64,000 nucleotides of DNA. Source: Candidatus Gastranaerophilales bacterium. Its GTDB lineage: Bacteria; Cyanobacteriota; Vampirovibrionia; Gastranaerophilales; Gastranaerophilaceae. This document shows positions 43,528-52,172 of the stretch, piece after piece. Position 1 is the stretch's first letter; every line of letters begins with the position of its first letter. A model generated the notes under the pieces. It worked only from the letters and a program-made list of their open reading frames with translations, was not told the origin of the DNA and searched no databases. Position numbers and translations under genes: made by a program. Location of the stretch: NCBI GenBank assembly GCA_944325735.1, contig CALVBI010000001.1:372001-436000 (forward strand), read 5' to 3'.

Positions 43528-44541
43528 TTATTGAACTTGCATTTCTTTTTCAAATCCAAATAAAGAACTAACTGATTCATCATCATGAATTCTTGCGATT
43601 GCAGTTCCAAGTAATGGTGCAACAGATAGTTGTTTAATATTTGGAGGCATTTTAGACATATCTAAAGGAATTGTATTTGTAACGATACATTCCTTGATAG
43701 GTGCATTTGCAAGTCTTTCGATTGCAGGGCCAGAGAATACAGGGTGTACTGCACAAACATAAATATCTTTTGCACCTTCTCTTTTCAATAGCTTAGATGC
43801 TTCGCAAATAGTACCTGCAGTATCAATCATATCGTCAAACATAACGCAGATTTTATCTTTTACATCACCGATTACATGAGATGCGATAGCTTCGTTGTGT
43901 TTGTCACGACGTTTATCAATGATTGCAAGAGAGCAACCGATTGATTTAGCAAAGTGTCTTGTTCTTTGAACACCGCCTGTGTCAGGGCTTACTGCTACCA
44001 TATCATCAGGATCGATATTTAAACTTTTTATGTAATTTGTAAGAATTGATGTAGCAAAAATATGGTCTACAAGAATATTGAAGAAACCTTGGATTTGACC
44101 TGTGTGTAAATCCATTGCAAGAATTCTGTCAGCACCTGCAGTAGTTAATAAATCTGCAACTAATTTAGCTGTGATAGCTTCACGACCAGAAGTTTTTCTA
44201 TCTTGTCTTGCATAACCGTAATAAGGAATTACTGCAGTTATTGTTTTAGCACTGGCTCTTTTGAATGCATCAATAATAATTAATAATTCCATTAAATTTT
44301 CGTTTACCGGATTGCAAAGCGGTTGAATAATAAAAACATCATCCCCTCTTACGCTTTCTTTGACTTGAACGTAAATTTCTCCGTCAGCAAAGTTTTTAAC
44401 AACCATAGGTCCAATTGATGTACCTAAATAATCAGCGATTTCCTGCGCAAGTTTTGTATTAGAACGCCCTGCAAATAATTTAATATCATGAGTTGGGTTA
44501 ATTGTGCGTTCTAACTGCGGGAATGTCATTTCTGCAACCAT
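43528..44541 (-). CDS. prs: Ribose-phosphate pyrophosphokinase
   Basis: Prs makes PRPP from ribose 5-phosphate and ATP for nucleotide, histidine and tryptophan synthesis. From ATG 44541 (MVAEMTFPQLERTI) it is 337 residues; GAAAGGA lies 7 bases before, whereas a TTG at 44556 would give 342. The catalytic YYGYARQDRK and PRPP loop FDDMIDTAGT are present, as is VVSPDTGGVQRT with a one-residue shift. Four 63-bp repeats follow its stop codon. Confidence 0.94.
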   Translation of the reverse strand: MVAEMTFPQLERTINPTHDIKLFAGRSNTKLAQEIADYLGTSIGPMVVKNFADGEIYVQVKESVRGDDVFIIQPLCNPVNENLMELLIIIDAFKRASAKTITAVIPYYGYARQDRKTSGREAITAKLVADLLTTAGADRILAMDLHTGQIQGFFNILVDHIFATSILTNYIKSLNIDPDDMVAVSPDTGGVQRTRHFAKSIGCSLAIIDKRRDKHNEAIASHVIGDVKDKICVMFDDMIDTAGTICEASKLLKREGAKDIYVCAVHPVFSGPAIERLANAPIKECIVTNTIPLDMSKMPPNIKQLSVAPLLGTAIARIHDDESVSSLFGFEKEMQVQ

Positions 44542-44677
44542 TATTATTCCTTTCAAATTAATTAATTTTGCTTATCAATGCTTTTTTATTATATAATTTT
44601 TGAGATTTTACCTCAATATAATTTTAAGTAATATTACTAAAACATCGACATAAAAATTTTTGTTATTAATTTAAAAA

Positions 44678-44941
44678 TTATTTATCAATCATAGAAAAAT
44701 TTTTTGGCAATTCATTTTCGATAAGTTTTACAAGTTCAGAAGCTTTGATATTGAGAGCTTCTGCGATTTTGAATAAGGTTGTTAATTGAGGATCTTTAAG
44801 TCCTCTTTCTACTGTGCTTATGATTGAACATGAAATGTCATTTTCGCTAGATAAAATAAACTGGCTTTTATCGCCTCTAAGTCTTTGGATGTTTTCACCA
44901 AGGATTTTCATTATTAATTTTTTTCTTTTTTCGATTTGCAT
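44678..44941 (-). CDS. XRE-family HTH protein
   Basis: The 87-residue protein has a Cro/CI-type HTH around residues 18-75 (NIQRLRGDKSQFILSSEN, then TVERGLKDPQLTTLFKIAEA). The HTH is slightly atypical, with the second helix replaced by DISCSIIS. No good Shine-Dalgarno marks the start; ATG 44911 is an alternative. It is divergent from hsp20, 174 bases away, and an imperfect palindrome lies between them. Confidence 0.75.
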   Translation of the reverse strand: MQIEKRKKLIMKILGENIQRLRGDKSQFILSSENDISCSIISTVERGLKDPQLTTLFKIAEALNIKASELVKLIENELPKNFSMIDK

Positions 44942-44969
44942 TTTATAATTTTATCTTTTTTGAACAAAA

Positions 44970-44989
44970 ATCGCTTTCACGAAAGAGAT
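44970..44989. promoter_or_regulatory. Imperfect palindrome between XRE gene and hsp20
   Basis: ATCGCTTTCACGAAAGAGAT: CTTTC and GAAAG are perfect, with ATC and GAT outside and one mismatched base pair between. It may be an operator for the divergent genes. No CIRCE element is seen. Confidence 0.35.
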
Positions 44990-45115
44990 AGTTTATAAAA
45001 ATAATATTTTAATTTTTAGAATGTTAAGTTTTGGTTAAAAAAATAAGGAATGTAAAAAAACGGAGTAATAATGTGAGTGTAGTTGAAAAGAGATAATTGA
45101 AAGGAAGTGTTAGAT

Positions 45116-45571
45116 ATGAAATTTTTAGTAAGAAAAGCTCCGGAAAATTTTATTAGAACAGTCAATGATGAAATCAGTTCATTGTTAAACAGACACTTTG
45201 ACAGCTACTTTCCAGAAGCAGCATATTGGGAAGATATGGAAAAATTCTCAATGCCTGTAGAAATGACTGACAAGGGTAAAGATTATGAAGTAAAAGCTGA
45301 ATTACCTGGAGTCAAAAAAGAAGATTTAGATATTGATATCGATAAAAATTACTTGGTAATTAATGCTAAAAAAGAAGAAGAAAAAATTGAAAATGAAAAA
45401 GCATATAAAAAATCAGAATTCAAGTATGGTGAATTTTCAAGAACAGTATATTTCCCTGAAGAAATTGATGTAGAGAAAACAGAAGCCAAACTAGAACATG
45501 GTGTATTAAAAATCCATGCTCCTAAAAAATATGCAGAAAAAGAAGCTAAAAAGAAATTAACAGTAAAATAA
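45116..45571 (+). CDS. Small heat-shock protein, Hsp20/alpha-crystallin
   Basis: From ATG 45116 (MKFLVRKAPENF) it is 151 residues; AAGGAAG precedes it by 9 bases, while GTG 45107 overlaps the ribosome-binding site. The alpha-crystallin domain (about 45-140) has YEVKAELPGVKKEDLDIDI, and the end strand includes GVLKIHAPK. It holds denaturing proteins for ClpB/DnaK. A divergent XRE regulator may control it. Confidence 0.9.
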   Translation: MKFLVRKAPENFIRTVNDEISSLLNRHFDSYFPEAAYWEDMEKFSMPVEMTDKGKDYEVKAELPGVKKEDLDIDIDKNYLVINAKKEEEKIENEKAYKKSEFKYGEFSRTVYFPEEIDVEKTEAKLEHGVLKIHAPKKYAEKEAKKKLTVK

Positions 45572-45590
45572 TAATCAGCTAAAACATAGA

Positions 45591-45627
45591 AAACAGGCAG
45601 ATTTAAAAAAATCTGCCTGTTTTTTTA
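45591..45627 (+). terminator. Intrinsic terminator after hsp20
   Basis: AAACAGGCAGATTT pairs with AAATCTGCCTGTTT and is followed by T7. Confidence 0.9.
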
Positions 45628-45683
45628 TTAAAGTGCTTGATTTTAAAAAATGTTCATGATACATTTAATTTTGCTGACGTTAA

Positions 45684-45757
<74 letters not shown>

Positions 45758-45765
45758 GATTAAAG

Positions 45766-45795
45766 AAGACTCCAAAGTAAAGGGGTCTTTTTTAA
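45766..45795 (+). terminator. Intrinsic terminator of tRNA-Ile
   Basis: AAGACTCC (45766-45773) pairs with GGGGTCTT with one G-U pair and is followed by a T-run. Confidence 0.85.
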
Positions 45796-46000
45796 TGCAA
45801 AAATTTGGGTATTTTTTAGAGTTTTGTGTAATATTTGTGTAGTGCTGCATTTTTTAAACTCAGTCAAACTTAATAAAACTAGATAAAAATATTTAAAATT
45901 GAATATTAACGTTGAATTAAAATCAAGTTTTGAATGTTAAGGCAACTTTACATATATAATTATTTGTTTGTTATTATGTTAAAATTAGAAGGGGTGTTCT

Positions 46001-48196
46001 ATGACAAATAATAGTGATACGCAAAAAATACGTCCTGCAGGGAGACATATTTTAACTATTGGTCGAGATTTGATTAAAGATAATCAAGCTGCAATTATTG
46101 AGCTTGTTAAAAATGCTTATGACGCAGATGCAACAAAAGTGGATATATTTTTTGATATCTCTAAAGATAAAAAGTCAATAACCATAACAGTTAAAGATAA
46201 TGGCCATGGCATGTCTAGAGATGTTGTTATTAACAAATGGCTTGTTCCTTCAACTGATGATAAATTGCATCGAAAAACTAGCCCAAAAGGACGAATATTG
46301 CAAGGAAGAAAAGGGGTTGGACGTTATGCTGCATCTATTTTAGGACAGGATTTACTTTTAAAAACAATTGACAAAAACAATAATCAAACAGAGATTTTTC
46401 TTGAATGGAGTAGTTTTGAAAAAGCTCAATTTCTAGATGATGTAGAAATTTTAGTTGCAACATTAAAAGTTGATGAAAATTCTTCTACCGAATTGATTAT
46501 AAATGGAGATGCAAAAAAAGTTCAGGAATGGATATATGTGGATGAAAAGAAAGAGAAAAACACAAAATATTCAGAAATGATAGATACATTAATTACAGAA
46601 CTTCAAAAACTTATTTCTCCAATTAAAAAATTAGAAAACAATGATGTTTTTTCTATAGTAGTTCATATTAAAGGAATAAAGGATTATGAAAATACTGTTG
46701 AGGAAGAAATACGTCCAGTTCCAATTGATGATTTTTATGATTATAGATTATATGGACATACTACTGAAAATCACAAACTAGAATTAATATATTCAAACCA
46801 AAAAAGCTTAAACTTACCAGATGAAATTATTATTTTGGATGTTACTAACTATAAAGATATAGGCGATATTGAATTTGATATACGAGTTTATGATAGAGAT
46901 TCGCAGGATATATACAATCTAATCAATAGAGGGTTAAAAAAATTTGACGGATCCTCATATAGCTTCAATGAGGCTAGAAACATGTTAAATACATTAAATG
47001 GTATTAGTGTATATCGTAATAATTTTAGAATTCGACCATATGGAGAACCAGGTTACGACTGGTTATTATTAGACAAAAGACGTGTAGATAATCCATCATT
47101 ACGTATCGGTAGTAATCAAGTTATTGGTTATATCTATATCCAAAGTGAAGAAAAATCTCACTTGGAAGAAAAAAGTGCAAGGGATGGATTAAAGGAAAAT
47201 GAGTATTTTAATTCCTTTAGAAATTTGATAATAGAAGCTCTCAAAGAACTGGAAGTTCGACGTTTTAATTACAGAAGACAAGTTGATAAAGAAAAAGAAT
47301 CTAAAAAATTATCATATAAAATTGATTCCTTAGCCAGTTTTGATGAAATTAAAAGTGAAATAAAAAAACAATTTAAAACGGCTAACATAAGTTCTGAAGT
47401 ACAAACAAATCTTTTAGAAGTAATTGAAAAAGAAGAACATAAAAAAACAAAAATTGTAGAAGAAATTAATAAAAAAATAGCTGTGTATCAAGGACAAGCC
47501 ACTTTAGGTAAAATTATCAATGTAGTATTACATGAAGGACGTAAACCTTTAAACTTTTTTAAAAACGAAATTAAAAATGTTGTTTTTTGGATTAGAGAAC
47601 TACAAGAAGCTTATTCCGAAGATACACTTAATGAGATAATAAATATAATTTCTAAATTTGCAACTAATTCGAAAGCTCTAATAGATCTATTTAATAGATT
47701 AGACCCCCTAGCTGCTGGGAAACGTGGAGAGAAAAAAGATTTCTCCTTGAAGAAAGTTCTTGATGAAGCTTTTGCGGTTTATAACGAAGATATGATAAAA
47801 AAACACATAAAATATGAAATCCATTGTGATGACAATATCAAATTATACGGTTGGAAATCAGATTTTTACATAATATTTACAAATTTAATTGATAATAGTA
47901 TTTATTGGATATGCGAAAAAAATCCTCTTGAAAAGAACATAACGGTAAAAGTTTATCCATACCAAAAAGACTACGCAATAGATTTTATTGATAATGGTAC
48001 TGGTATTGATAAAGAATTTATTGTATCTGAAATAATATTTGAACCTGAATTCTCATTAAAAGCTAATGGAACAGGTCTAGGTTTAGCATTAGCAGGTGAA
48101 GCTGCTACTAGAAATAATTTTAAACTTGAAGTGAACGAATACGAGAATGGGGCTTTTTTTAAATTGGTTCCAAAAGGAGTATATGATAATGAATAA
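46001..48196 (+). CDS. Dual GHKL-ATPase sensor kinase
   Basis: A 731-residue protein with two ATPase domains. Near the N-terminus (about 20-150), ELVKNAYDAD, DNGHGM and GRKGVGRYAA are the three ATP motifs, in the Hsp90/MutL/MORC style. A middle domain and charged coiled coil (about 410-490) follow. VLHEGRKPL with His511 looks like an H-box, and a second HATPase (about 600-725) has NLIDNSIYW, DNGTGI and GTGLGLALA. It has no membrane helix. A receiver protein overlaps its 3' end, and a cytosine methyltransferase is next. MORC-like GHKL proteins are known to accompany restriction-modification genes. The role as a defence or DNA-state sensor is inference. Confidence 0.75.
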   Translation: MTNNSDTQKIRPAGRHILTIGRDLIKDNQAAIIELVKNAYDADATKVDIFFDISKDKKSITITVKDNGHGMSRDVVINKWLVPSTDDKLHRKTSPKGRILQGRKGVGRYAASILGQDLLLKTIDKNNNQTEIFLEWSSFEKAQFLDDVEILVATLKVDENSSTELIINGDAKKVQEWIYVDEKKEKNTKYSEMIDTLITELQKLISPIKKLENNDVFSIVVHIKGIKDYENTVEEEIRPVPIDDFYDYRLYGHTTENHKLELIYSNQKSLNLPDEIIILDVTNYKDIGDIEFDIRVYDRDSQDIYNLINRGLKKFDGSSYSFNEARNMLNTLNGISVYRNNFRIRPYGEPGYDWLLLDKRRVDNPSLRIGSNQVIGYIYIQSEEKSHLEEKSARDGLKENEYFNSFRNLIIEALKELEVRRFNYRRQVDKEKESKKLSYKIDSLASFDEIKSEIKKQFKTANISSEVQTNLLEVIEKEEHKKTKIVEEINKKIAVYQGQATLGKIINVVLHEGRKPLNFFKNEIKNVVFWIRELQEAYSEDTLNEIINIISKFATNSKALIDLFNRLDPLAAGKRGEKKDFSLKKVLDEAFAVYNEDMIKKHIKYEIHCDDNIKLYGWKSDFYIIFTNLIDNSIYWICEKNPLEKNITVKVYPYQKDYAIDFIDNGTGIDKEFIVSEIIFEPEFSLKANGTGLGLALAGEAATRNNFKLEVNEYENGAFFKLVPKGVYDNE

Positions 48197-49298
48197 CTTA
48201 CATTTATTGTATATAGAAGACAATGAAGAAGATATCGAATTATTTGCTAATACAATCAAAAGGTATAACAAGGAAAAAGAATCTCAAGTAGTATTTGTTG
48301 CTTGTAAAACATTAGACGAGGCTGAAAATATTTTATACAACAGGTCTAATATTTTTGATGGGGTTATTATAGATATTAAATTAAACAATATTCCTGGGGA
48401 AGGGAATAAGGCTACTGATATTATAAAAAAATTATTAATAAGAGTTCCATGTGTTGCCTATACAGCTACACCAGATGATGTTAATGCTGATTTAATACTT
48501 AAAAAGTTTACAAAAGCAACTTCAAGTATAGATGAGGTTCTTGATTATCTTTACAATATTCAGAAGACAGGTCTTAACAAACTTTTGGGAACAAATGGAC
48601 TTATGGAAGAATATTTAAGCATTATTTATAAAAATAATATAAAACCTAATCTTGAACATTGGATTGTTAATGCTCAAGAGCAACCAGATATAACAACTAA
48701 GGCATTATTGAGACATGTTTCATATTGTATTACTGAATTAGTCAATAAAGAATATGAACAAAGCTTGACAGATGAATTTTACATAACACCTCCATTAAAT
48801 GAAAATTTAAAAACAGGTTCAGTCATAAAATCTGATAGAAATCAAGAATATTATATAATCTTAAGTCCAGAATGTGATATGGTTTTGCGCCAACCTAGTA
48901 ATAGACCTAAAACAAATAACATTTTGTTATGTGAATTAGAAGATTTTTATAACGTCGCTAATATTGAAATACAAGAAATTTCAAGTGATACAAAAAAAAT
49001 AGGGAAAATTGAAAAAATAGTAAAAAATAATCTTTCTGAATATTATCATTTTATGCCTAAATGTACAAAATTTGCGAATAAACTTATAAATTTTAGAAAA
49101 GTTTCTACTATTTCTTTTGATGAATTAGTCCAACATTTTGAACAAGTTGCAACAGTAAGCGGAAGCTATTGTAAGGATATATTGTGCAGATTCTCAACTT
49201 ATTATGCAAGACAAGGACAACCTGATTTTCATTTTCAAAACATTGCAAAAAATATATTTAGAGAATTGCAGGAACAATCAACAACACCTACTAATTAA
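48189..49298 (+). CDS. Receiver-domain protein with unknown C-terminal domain
   Basis: From ATG 48189 (MNNLHLLYIEDNEED) it is 369 residues; GGAG lies 9 bases before it and the gene overlaps the kinase by 8 bases. The receiver (about 1-125) has acidic YIEDNEED, phospho-Asp in GVIIDIKLN, Thr in AYTAT and a later Lys. A helical part follows. A C-terminal domain begins near residue 210 with YYIILSPECDMVL, which has a Cys-Asp pair after a strand, and later YCKDI. I cannot name it. It is the predicted output of the dual ATPase kinase. Confidence 0.7.
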   Translation: MNNLHLLYIEDNEEDIELFANTIKRYNKEKESQVVFVACKTLDEAENILYNRSNIFDGVIIDIKLNNIPGEGNKATDIIKKLLIRVPCVAYTATPDDVNADLILKKFTKATSSIDEVLDYLYNIQKTGLNKLLGTNGLMEEYLSIIYKNNIKPNLEHWIVNAQEQPDITTKALLRHVSYCITELVNKEYEQSLTDEFYITPPLNENLKTGSVIKSDRNQEYYIILSPECDMVLRQPSNRPKTNNILLCELEDFYNVANIEIQEISSDTKKIGKIEKIVKNNLSEYYHFMPKCTKFANKLINFRKVSTISFDELVQHFEQVATVSGSYCKDILCRFSTYYARQGQPDFHFQNIAKNIFRELQEQSTTPTN

Positions 49299-49300
49299 AT

Positions 49301-50236
49301 TTATGTACTTTCATTTAAAGCTTTTTTCATTTGTTTTGCAACTGCAGTTATAACTGGAACACAAACACTGTTCCCAAATTGTTTATATGCTTGCACATTT
49401 GAGACTTTATCAATTATAAAATCTTCAGGGAAACCTTGCAATCTCGCAGCTTCACGCGGAGTAATTTTTCTTGGATTTTTGTTCTTTTGTTCTATTAATA
49501 TTTCGCTACCATCTTTATAATATCTTGCTGATATTGTATTTGTATATGGGGAACTAGCATTAAATAAGCCATAACCAAAACCTTTACCATTTAATTTGTT
49601 TTGAATTTTTCTTCTTTGATGACCAGCCCATAATTTATCAGAAATAGTAAAACTAGAATCAACATTTTTTTCTAAAATATTACCTAATCTTGTATTGATA
49701 CCAGTAGGTTTAGGAAATTCAAAATTAATATTATGATCTAAAAAACCTACAATCATAATTCTTTCTCTATTTTGTGGTACGCCAAAATCTTTGGCAGCAA
49801 GTACATCATAATATACTTTATATCCAGCATTTTCAAGGTGATTTATAATTGTTTTTAGTGTATGACCTTTATCATGCGTACGTAATTGCTTTACATTTTC
49901 TAACAAAAAAGCTTTTGGTTGTTTTTCTAATAAAATCCTTTCTATATCAAAAAACAATGTCCCTCTGGTATCATTAAAACCTTTTCTAAGTCCTGCTTGT
50001 GAAAATGGTTGACAAGGAAATCCTGCTAATAAGATATCATGATTAGGTACATTTTTTTCATTAATTAGTTTTATATCACCATATAGACAATCATTCCCAA
50101 AATTGGCGACATAAGTCTCTCGAGCGTATTTATCAATTTCACTTGTCAAAACACAGGCAATATTTCCTTCAAAGGCTATTTCAAAGCCCTTTCTAATTCC
50201 TCCAATACCTGCAAATAAATCAATAATTTTTATCAT
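49301..50236 (-). CDS. dcm: DNA (cytosine-5-)-methyltransferase
   Basis: A 311-residue C5-MTase: motif I DLFAGIGGIRKGFE, motif IV with catalytic Cys in GFPCQPFSQAG, motif VI ENVKQL, motif VIII QNRERIMIVG, motif IX RLQGFPEDF and motif X QFGNSVCVPVI. It is smaller than E. coli Dcm (472) and lacks an N-terminal extension. No restriction endonuclease is adjacent. It is convergent with the kinase/receiver pair, with 2 bases between the stops. AGGAC precedes the ATG. The symbol indicates the class only. Confidence 0.93.
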   Translation of the reverse strand: MIKIIDLFAGIGGIRKGFEIAFEGNIACVLTSEIDKYARETYVANFGNDCLYGDIKLINEKNVPNHDILLAGFPCQPFSQAGLRKGFNDTRGTLFFDIERILLEKQPKAFLLENVKQLRTHDKGHTLKTIINHLENAGYKVYYDVLAAKDFGVPQNRERIMIVGFLDHNINFEFPKPTGINTRLGNILEKNVDSSFTISDKLWAGHQRRKIQNKLNGKGFGYGLFNASSPYTNTISARYYKDGSEILIEQKNKNPRKITPREAARLQGFPEDFIIDKVSNVQAYKQFGNSVCVPVITAVAKQMKKALNEST

Positions 50237-50460
50237 AATTAATGTCCTAGTATATAAATCTGATAAATTTTGATAAAACTTTAATTTAGTTAAATAATAT
50301 CATATAAGTGTATTAGAAACTTTGTATATGATACCAAGTTAAAAGAACTAATTCTGTAAAATTAATTAAAATTTAATTTTTATAATATAAATTTTAATTA
50401 ATTAGTAAAATAATAAAAAACAAGTTAAATTAGCTTAAAAGTATGCTTTCGGAAAAGTAC

Positions 50461-50570
50461 ACTTTTACGACCATAGGATTTCGGCTTTAAATATTGTTCG
50501 TTAATCTTGTTAATTTATTTTACGAATATTCGTTTTATATATAGACTTTTACGAACATGTATTGTATAAT
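50461..50570 (+). promoter_or_regulatory. Resolvase promoter with res-like repeats
   Basis: ACTTTTACGA-C/A-CAT occurs at 50461-50474 and 50545-50558, and TTTTACGAATATTCGT, containing the palindrome ACGAATATTCGT, lies between them (50518-50532). TAGACT (50542-50547), 17 bases and TATAAT (50565-50570) make a promoter for the resolvase. Serine resolvases normally bind such repeats as res subsites in their own promoter region. The rest of the 360-base gap 50237-50596 is AT-rich and shows nothing else. Confidence 0.55.
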
Positions 50571-50596
50571 GAGAATAGAAACGAAAAGGAATTTTT

Positions 50597-51205
50597 ATGG
50601 AAGCAAAAACTTTTGGATACTGTAGAGTATCTTCTGCTGATCAGAATGAAGACAGACAAGTTCAGGCTATGCTTGATATGGGAATTAATGAACGAGATAT
50701 TTTTGTTGATAAATTGAGCGGAAGAAATTTTGATCGTCCCATGTATCAGGCTATGAAAGCTCAACTTAGAAAAGGAGATCTGCTTGTTATCAAATCTATT
50801 GACCGACTTGGAAGAAATTACAAGCAAATCTGCGATGAATGGAGAGAGATTACAGGTAAAATCGGAGCTAATATAAGAGTAATTGATTTGCCTTTGCTTG
50901 ATACAACTAGAACTGATGGACTTATAGGGCAGGTAATATCAGATATAGTTTTGCAGCTACTGGGGTATGTTGCAGAGCAAGAAAGAGCTTTCATTAAACA
51001 AAGACAAGCGGAAGGGATTGCATGTGCTAAAGCTAAAGGGAAAAAACTTGGAAGACCTGCTATTAAATATCCAAACAATTGGGAAGAAACATACAGCACA
51101 TGGAAAGCTAAGCAAATTACAGCTAGGAAAGCTATGAAAAGACTTGGAATGAAACAAACTTCTTTTTATAAATTGGTAAAGCTATATGAAAAAGAAAAGG
51201 AGTGA
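50597..51205 (+). CDS. Serine recombinase (resolvase/invertase family)
   Basis: A 202-residue small serine recombinase. FGYCRVSSADQNEDRQ has the catalytic Ser (residue 10), then SIDRLGRNYKQI and the E-helix. The C-terminal HTH includes TARKAMKRLGMKQTSFYKL. It resembles Tn3-type resolvases and DNA invertases (DinG/Hin) in length. AAAAGGA precedes the ATG. An inverted-repeat-rich region upstream is the likely target. It probably resolves multimers or is part of the accessory element. Confidence 0.9.
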   Translation: MEAKTFGYCRVSSADQNEDRQVQAMLDMGINERDIFVDKLSGRNFDRPMYQAMKAQLRKGDLLVIKSIDRLGRNYKQICDEWREITGKIGANIRVIDLPLLDTTRTDGLIGQVISDIVLQLLGYVAEQERAFIKQRQAEGIACAKAKGKKLGRPAIKYPNNWEETYSTWKAKQITARKAMKRLGMKQTSFYKLVKLYEKEKE

Positions 51206-51219
51206 TCAGCACCACTCCT
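51190..51219 (-). terminator. Minus-strand intrinsic terminator
   Basis: On the minus strand AGGAGTG, an 8-base loop and CACTCCT are followed by TTTTCTTTTTC. It lies downstream of the minus-strand gene at 51249 and overlaps the 3' end of the resolvase. Confidence 0.7.
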
Positions 51220-51248
51220 AGAAAATGAACCCCGACATATGATAAAGT

Positions 51249-51692
51249 TTAGATTTTGCCCTTATAGATTAATACTCTTGCCTTGTTATAGTCTTTTTTC
51301 CAGTTCTCTATTGTATAAAATAATTCATCATCGGTTTTAGAGTTGTCATCCCAAACCAGATAACCTATTATGGGTACATTCTGTTTAGTTTTTGATATAA
51401 CATCTAAATTTAAAAATCTATAAGATGCATCAAGTAAATTGTCTTCAAAATTCATCACTTGCTGCTTGTATTCAGCATCATTCTCTGTTTGCTCAAAAGT
51501 TACAAACACTGCATATGGTTGGTCCTCCAAACTCAATTTGAGAGCATCTAGCTGAGTAAAGCCTTCAGCAGTACCATCAATGCTTTCTCTTAATCTCTTT
51601 AATGCCCTTGTAAAGCCATAAGCCTTAAATAATCGTGCGAACTCAGCATTCAAGTCCTTGACACTTGTTTTTGAAGATGTTGTTTTGTTCAT
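51249..51692 (-). CDS. Hypothetical protein
   Basis: A 147-residue soluble protein with no recognised family. It has an N-terminal helical part (LNAEFARLFKAYGFTRALKR) and a beta-rich middle (PYAVFVTFEQTEND) leading to WDD and a C-terminal KARVLIYKG strand. GGAGG precedes the ATG. It lies between the resolvase and the block of secreted proteins and has a terminator downstream. It may be an element-encoded gene. Confidence 0.6.
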   Translation of the reverse strand: MNKTTSSKTSVKDLNAEFARLFKAYGFTRALKRLRESIDGTAEGFTQLDALKLSLEDQPYAVFVTFEQTENDAEYKQQVMNFEDNLLDASYRFLNLDVISKTKQNVPIIGYLVWDDNSKTDDELFYTIENWKKDYNKARVLIYKGKI

Positions 51693-51746
51693 TAATTTCC
51701 TCCTTTTATTTAATATAAAAAGTTTGCGAGGAAATTATAAAACCCT

Positions 51747-52172
51747 CTATTTAGAATATGTGTTAATCAAATAACCATTCTTATCATACTTCCCAAACCC
51801 ATAATTTTCAGGTTTATAAGTATTTACAATACTACCGAAATTATTGTACTGCACCGTATTACCTGATGGATCTTTTATGTAAATATTTTTTCTATAACCA
51901 TCAGAATCATATTCTGTAGTATTATTACTATTAACTTCAAAACTCCCTACTATATAACCATTTTTATCGTATTTCACAGTACGCCCAGATGCATCTTTTT
52001 GATAACTAAACACTTTGTAGCCATTTGAATCATATTCAATCACATTACCTGAAGAATCTTTTTCATAATAACCAGTAAGGCGTCCTGAAGCATCATATAT
52101 ATCTGTACGTTGAGCAATTGCGGAAGAACTAAAAATTAAAAAATTTAAAAGCAATACAAATAATTTTTTCAT
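51747..52172 (-). CDS. Secreted Tyr-Asp repeat protein
   Basis: A 141-residue protein with a signal peptide (MKKLFVLLLNFLIFSSSAIA) and about five imperfect repeats of about 21 residues of the form YD-x-x-GY-x-x-x-x-Y-x-K-D-x-S-G. The repeats contain Tyr-Asp and Gly turns like YD or MORN-type strands. It starts inside the stop of the upstream TPR gene (ATGA overlap), so the two are cotranslated. A beta-rich envelope or extracellular protein is likely. Function unknown. Confidence 0.65.
   Translation of the reverse strand: MKKLFVLLLNFLIFSSSAIAQRTDIYDASGRLTGYYEKDSSGNVIEYDSNGYKVFSYQKDASGRTVKYDKNGYIVGSFEVNSNNTTEYDSDGYRKNIYIKDPSGNTVQYNNFGSIVNTYKPENYGFGKYDKNGYLINTYSK

Noticed and set aside
44942-45115. 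CIRCE element for hsp20
   Set aside because: No TTAGCACTC-N9-GAGTGCTAA sequence is present; only an imperfect, different palindrome was found.
46001-50236. Detocs-type defence operon
   Set aside because: There is no phosphorylase/nucleosidase effector; the third gene is a methyltransferase and the kinase has an extra N-terminal GHKL domain.
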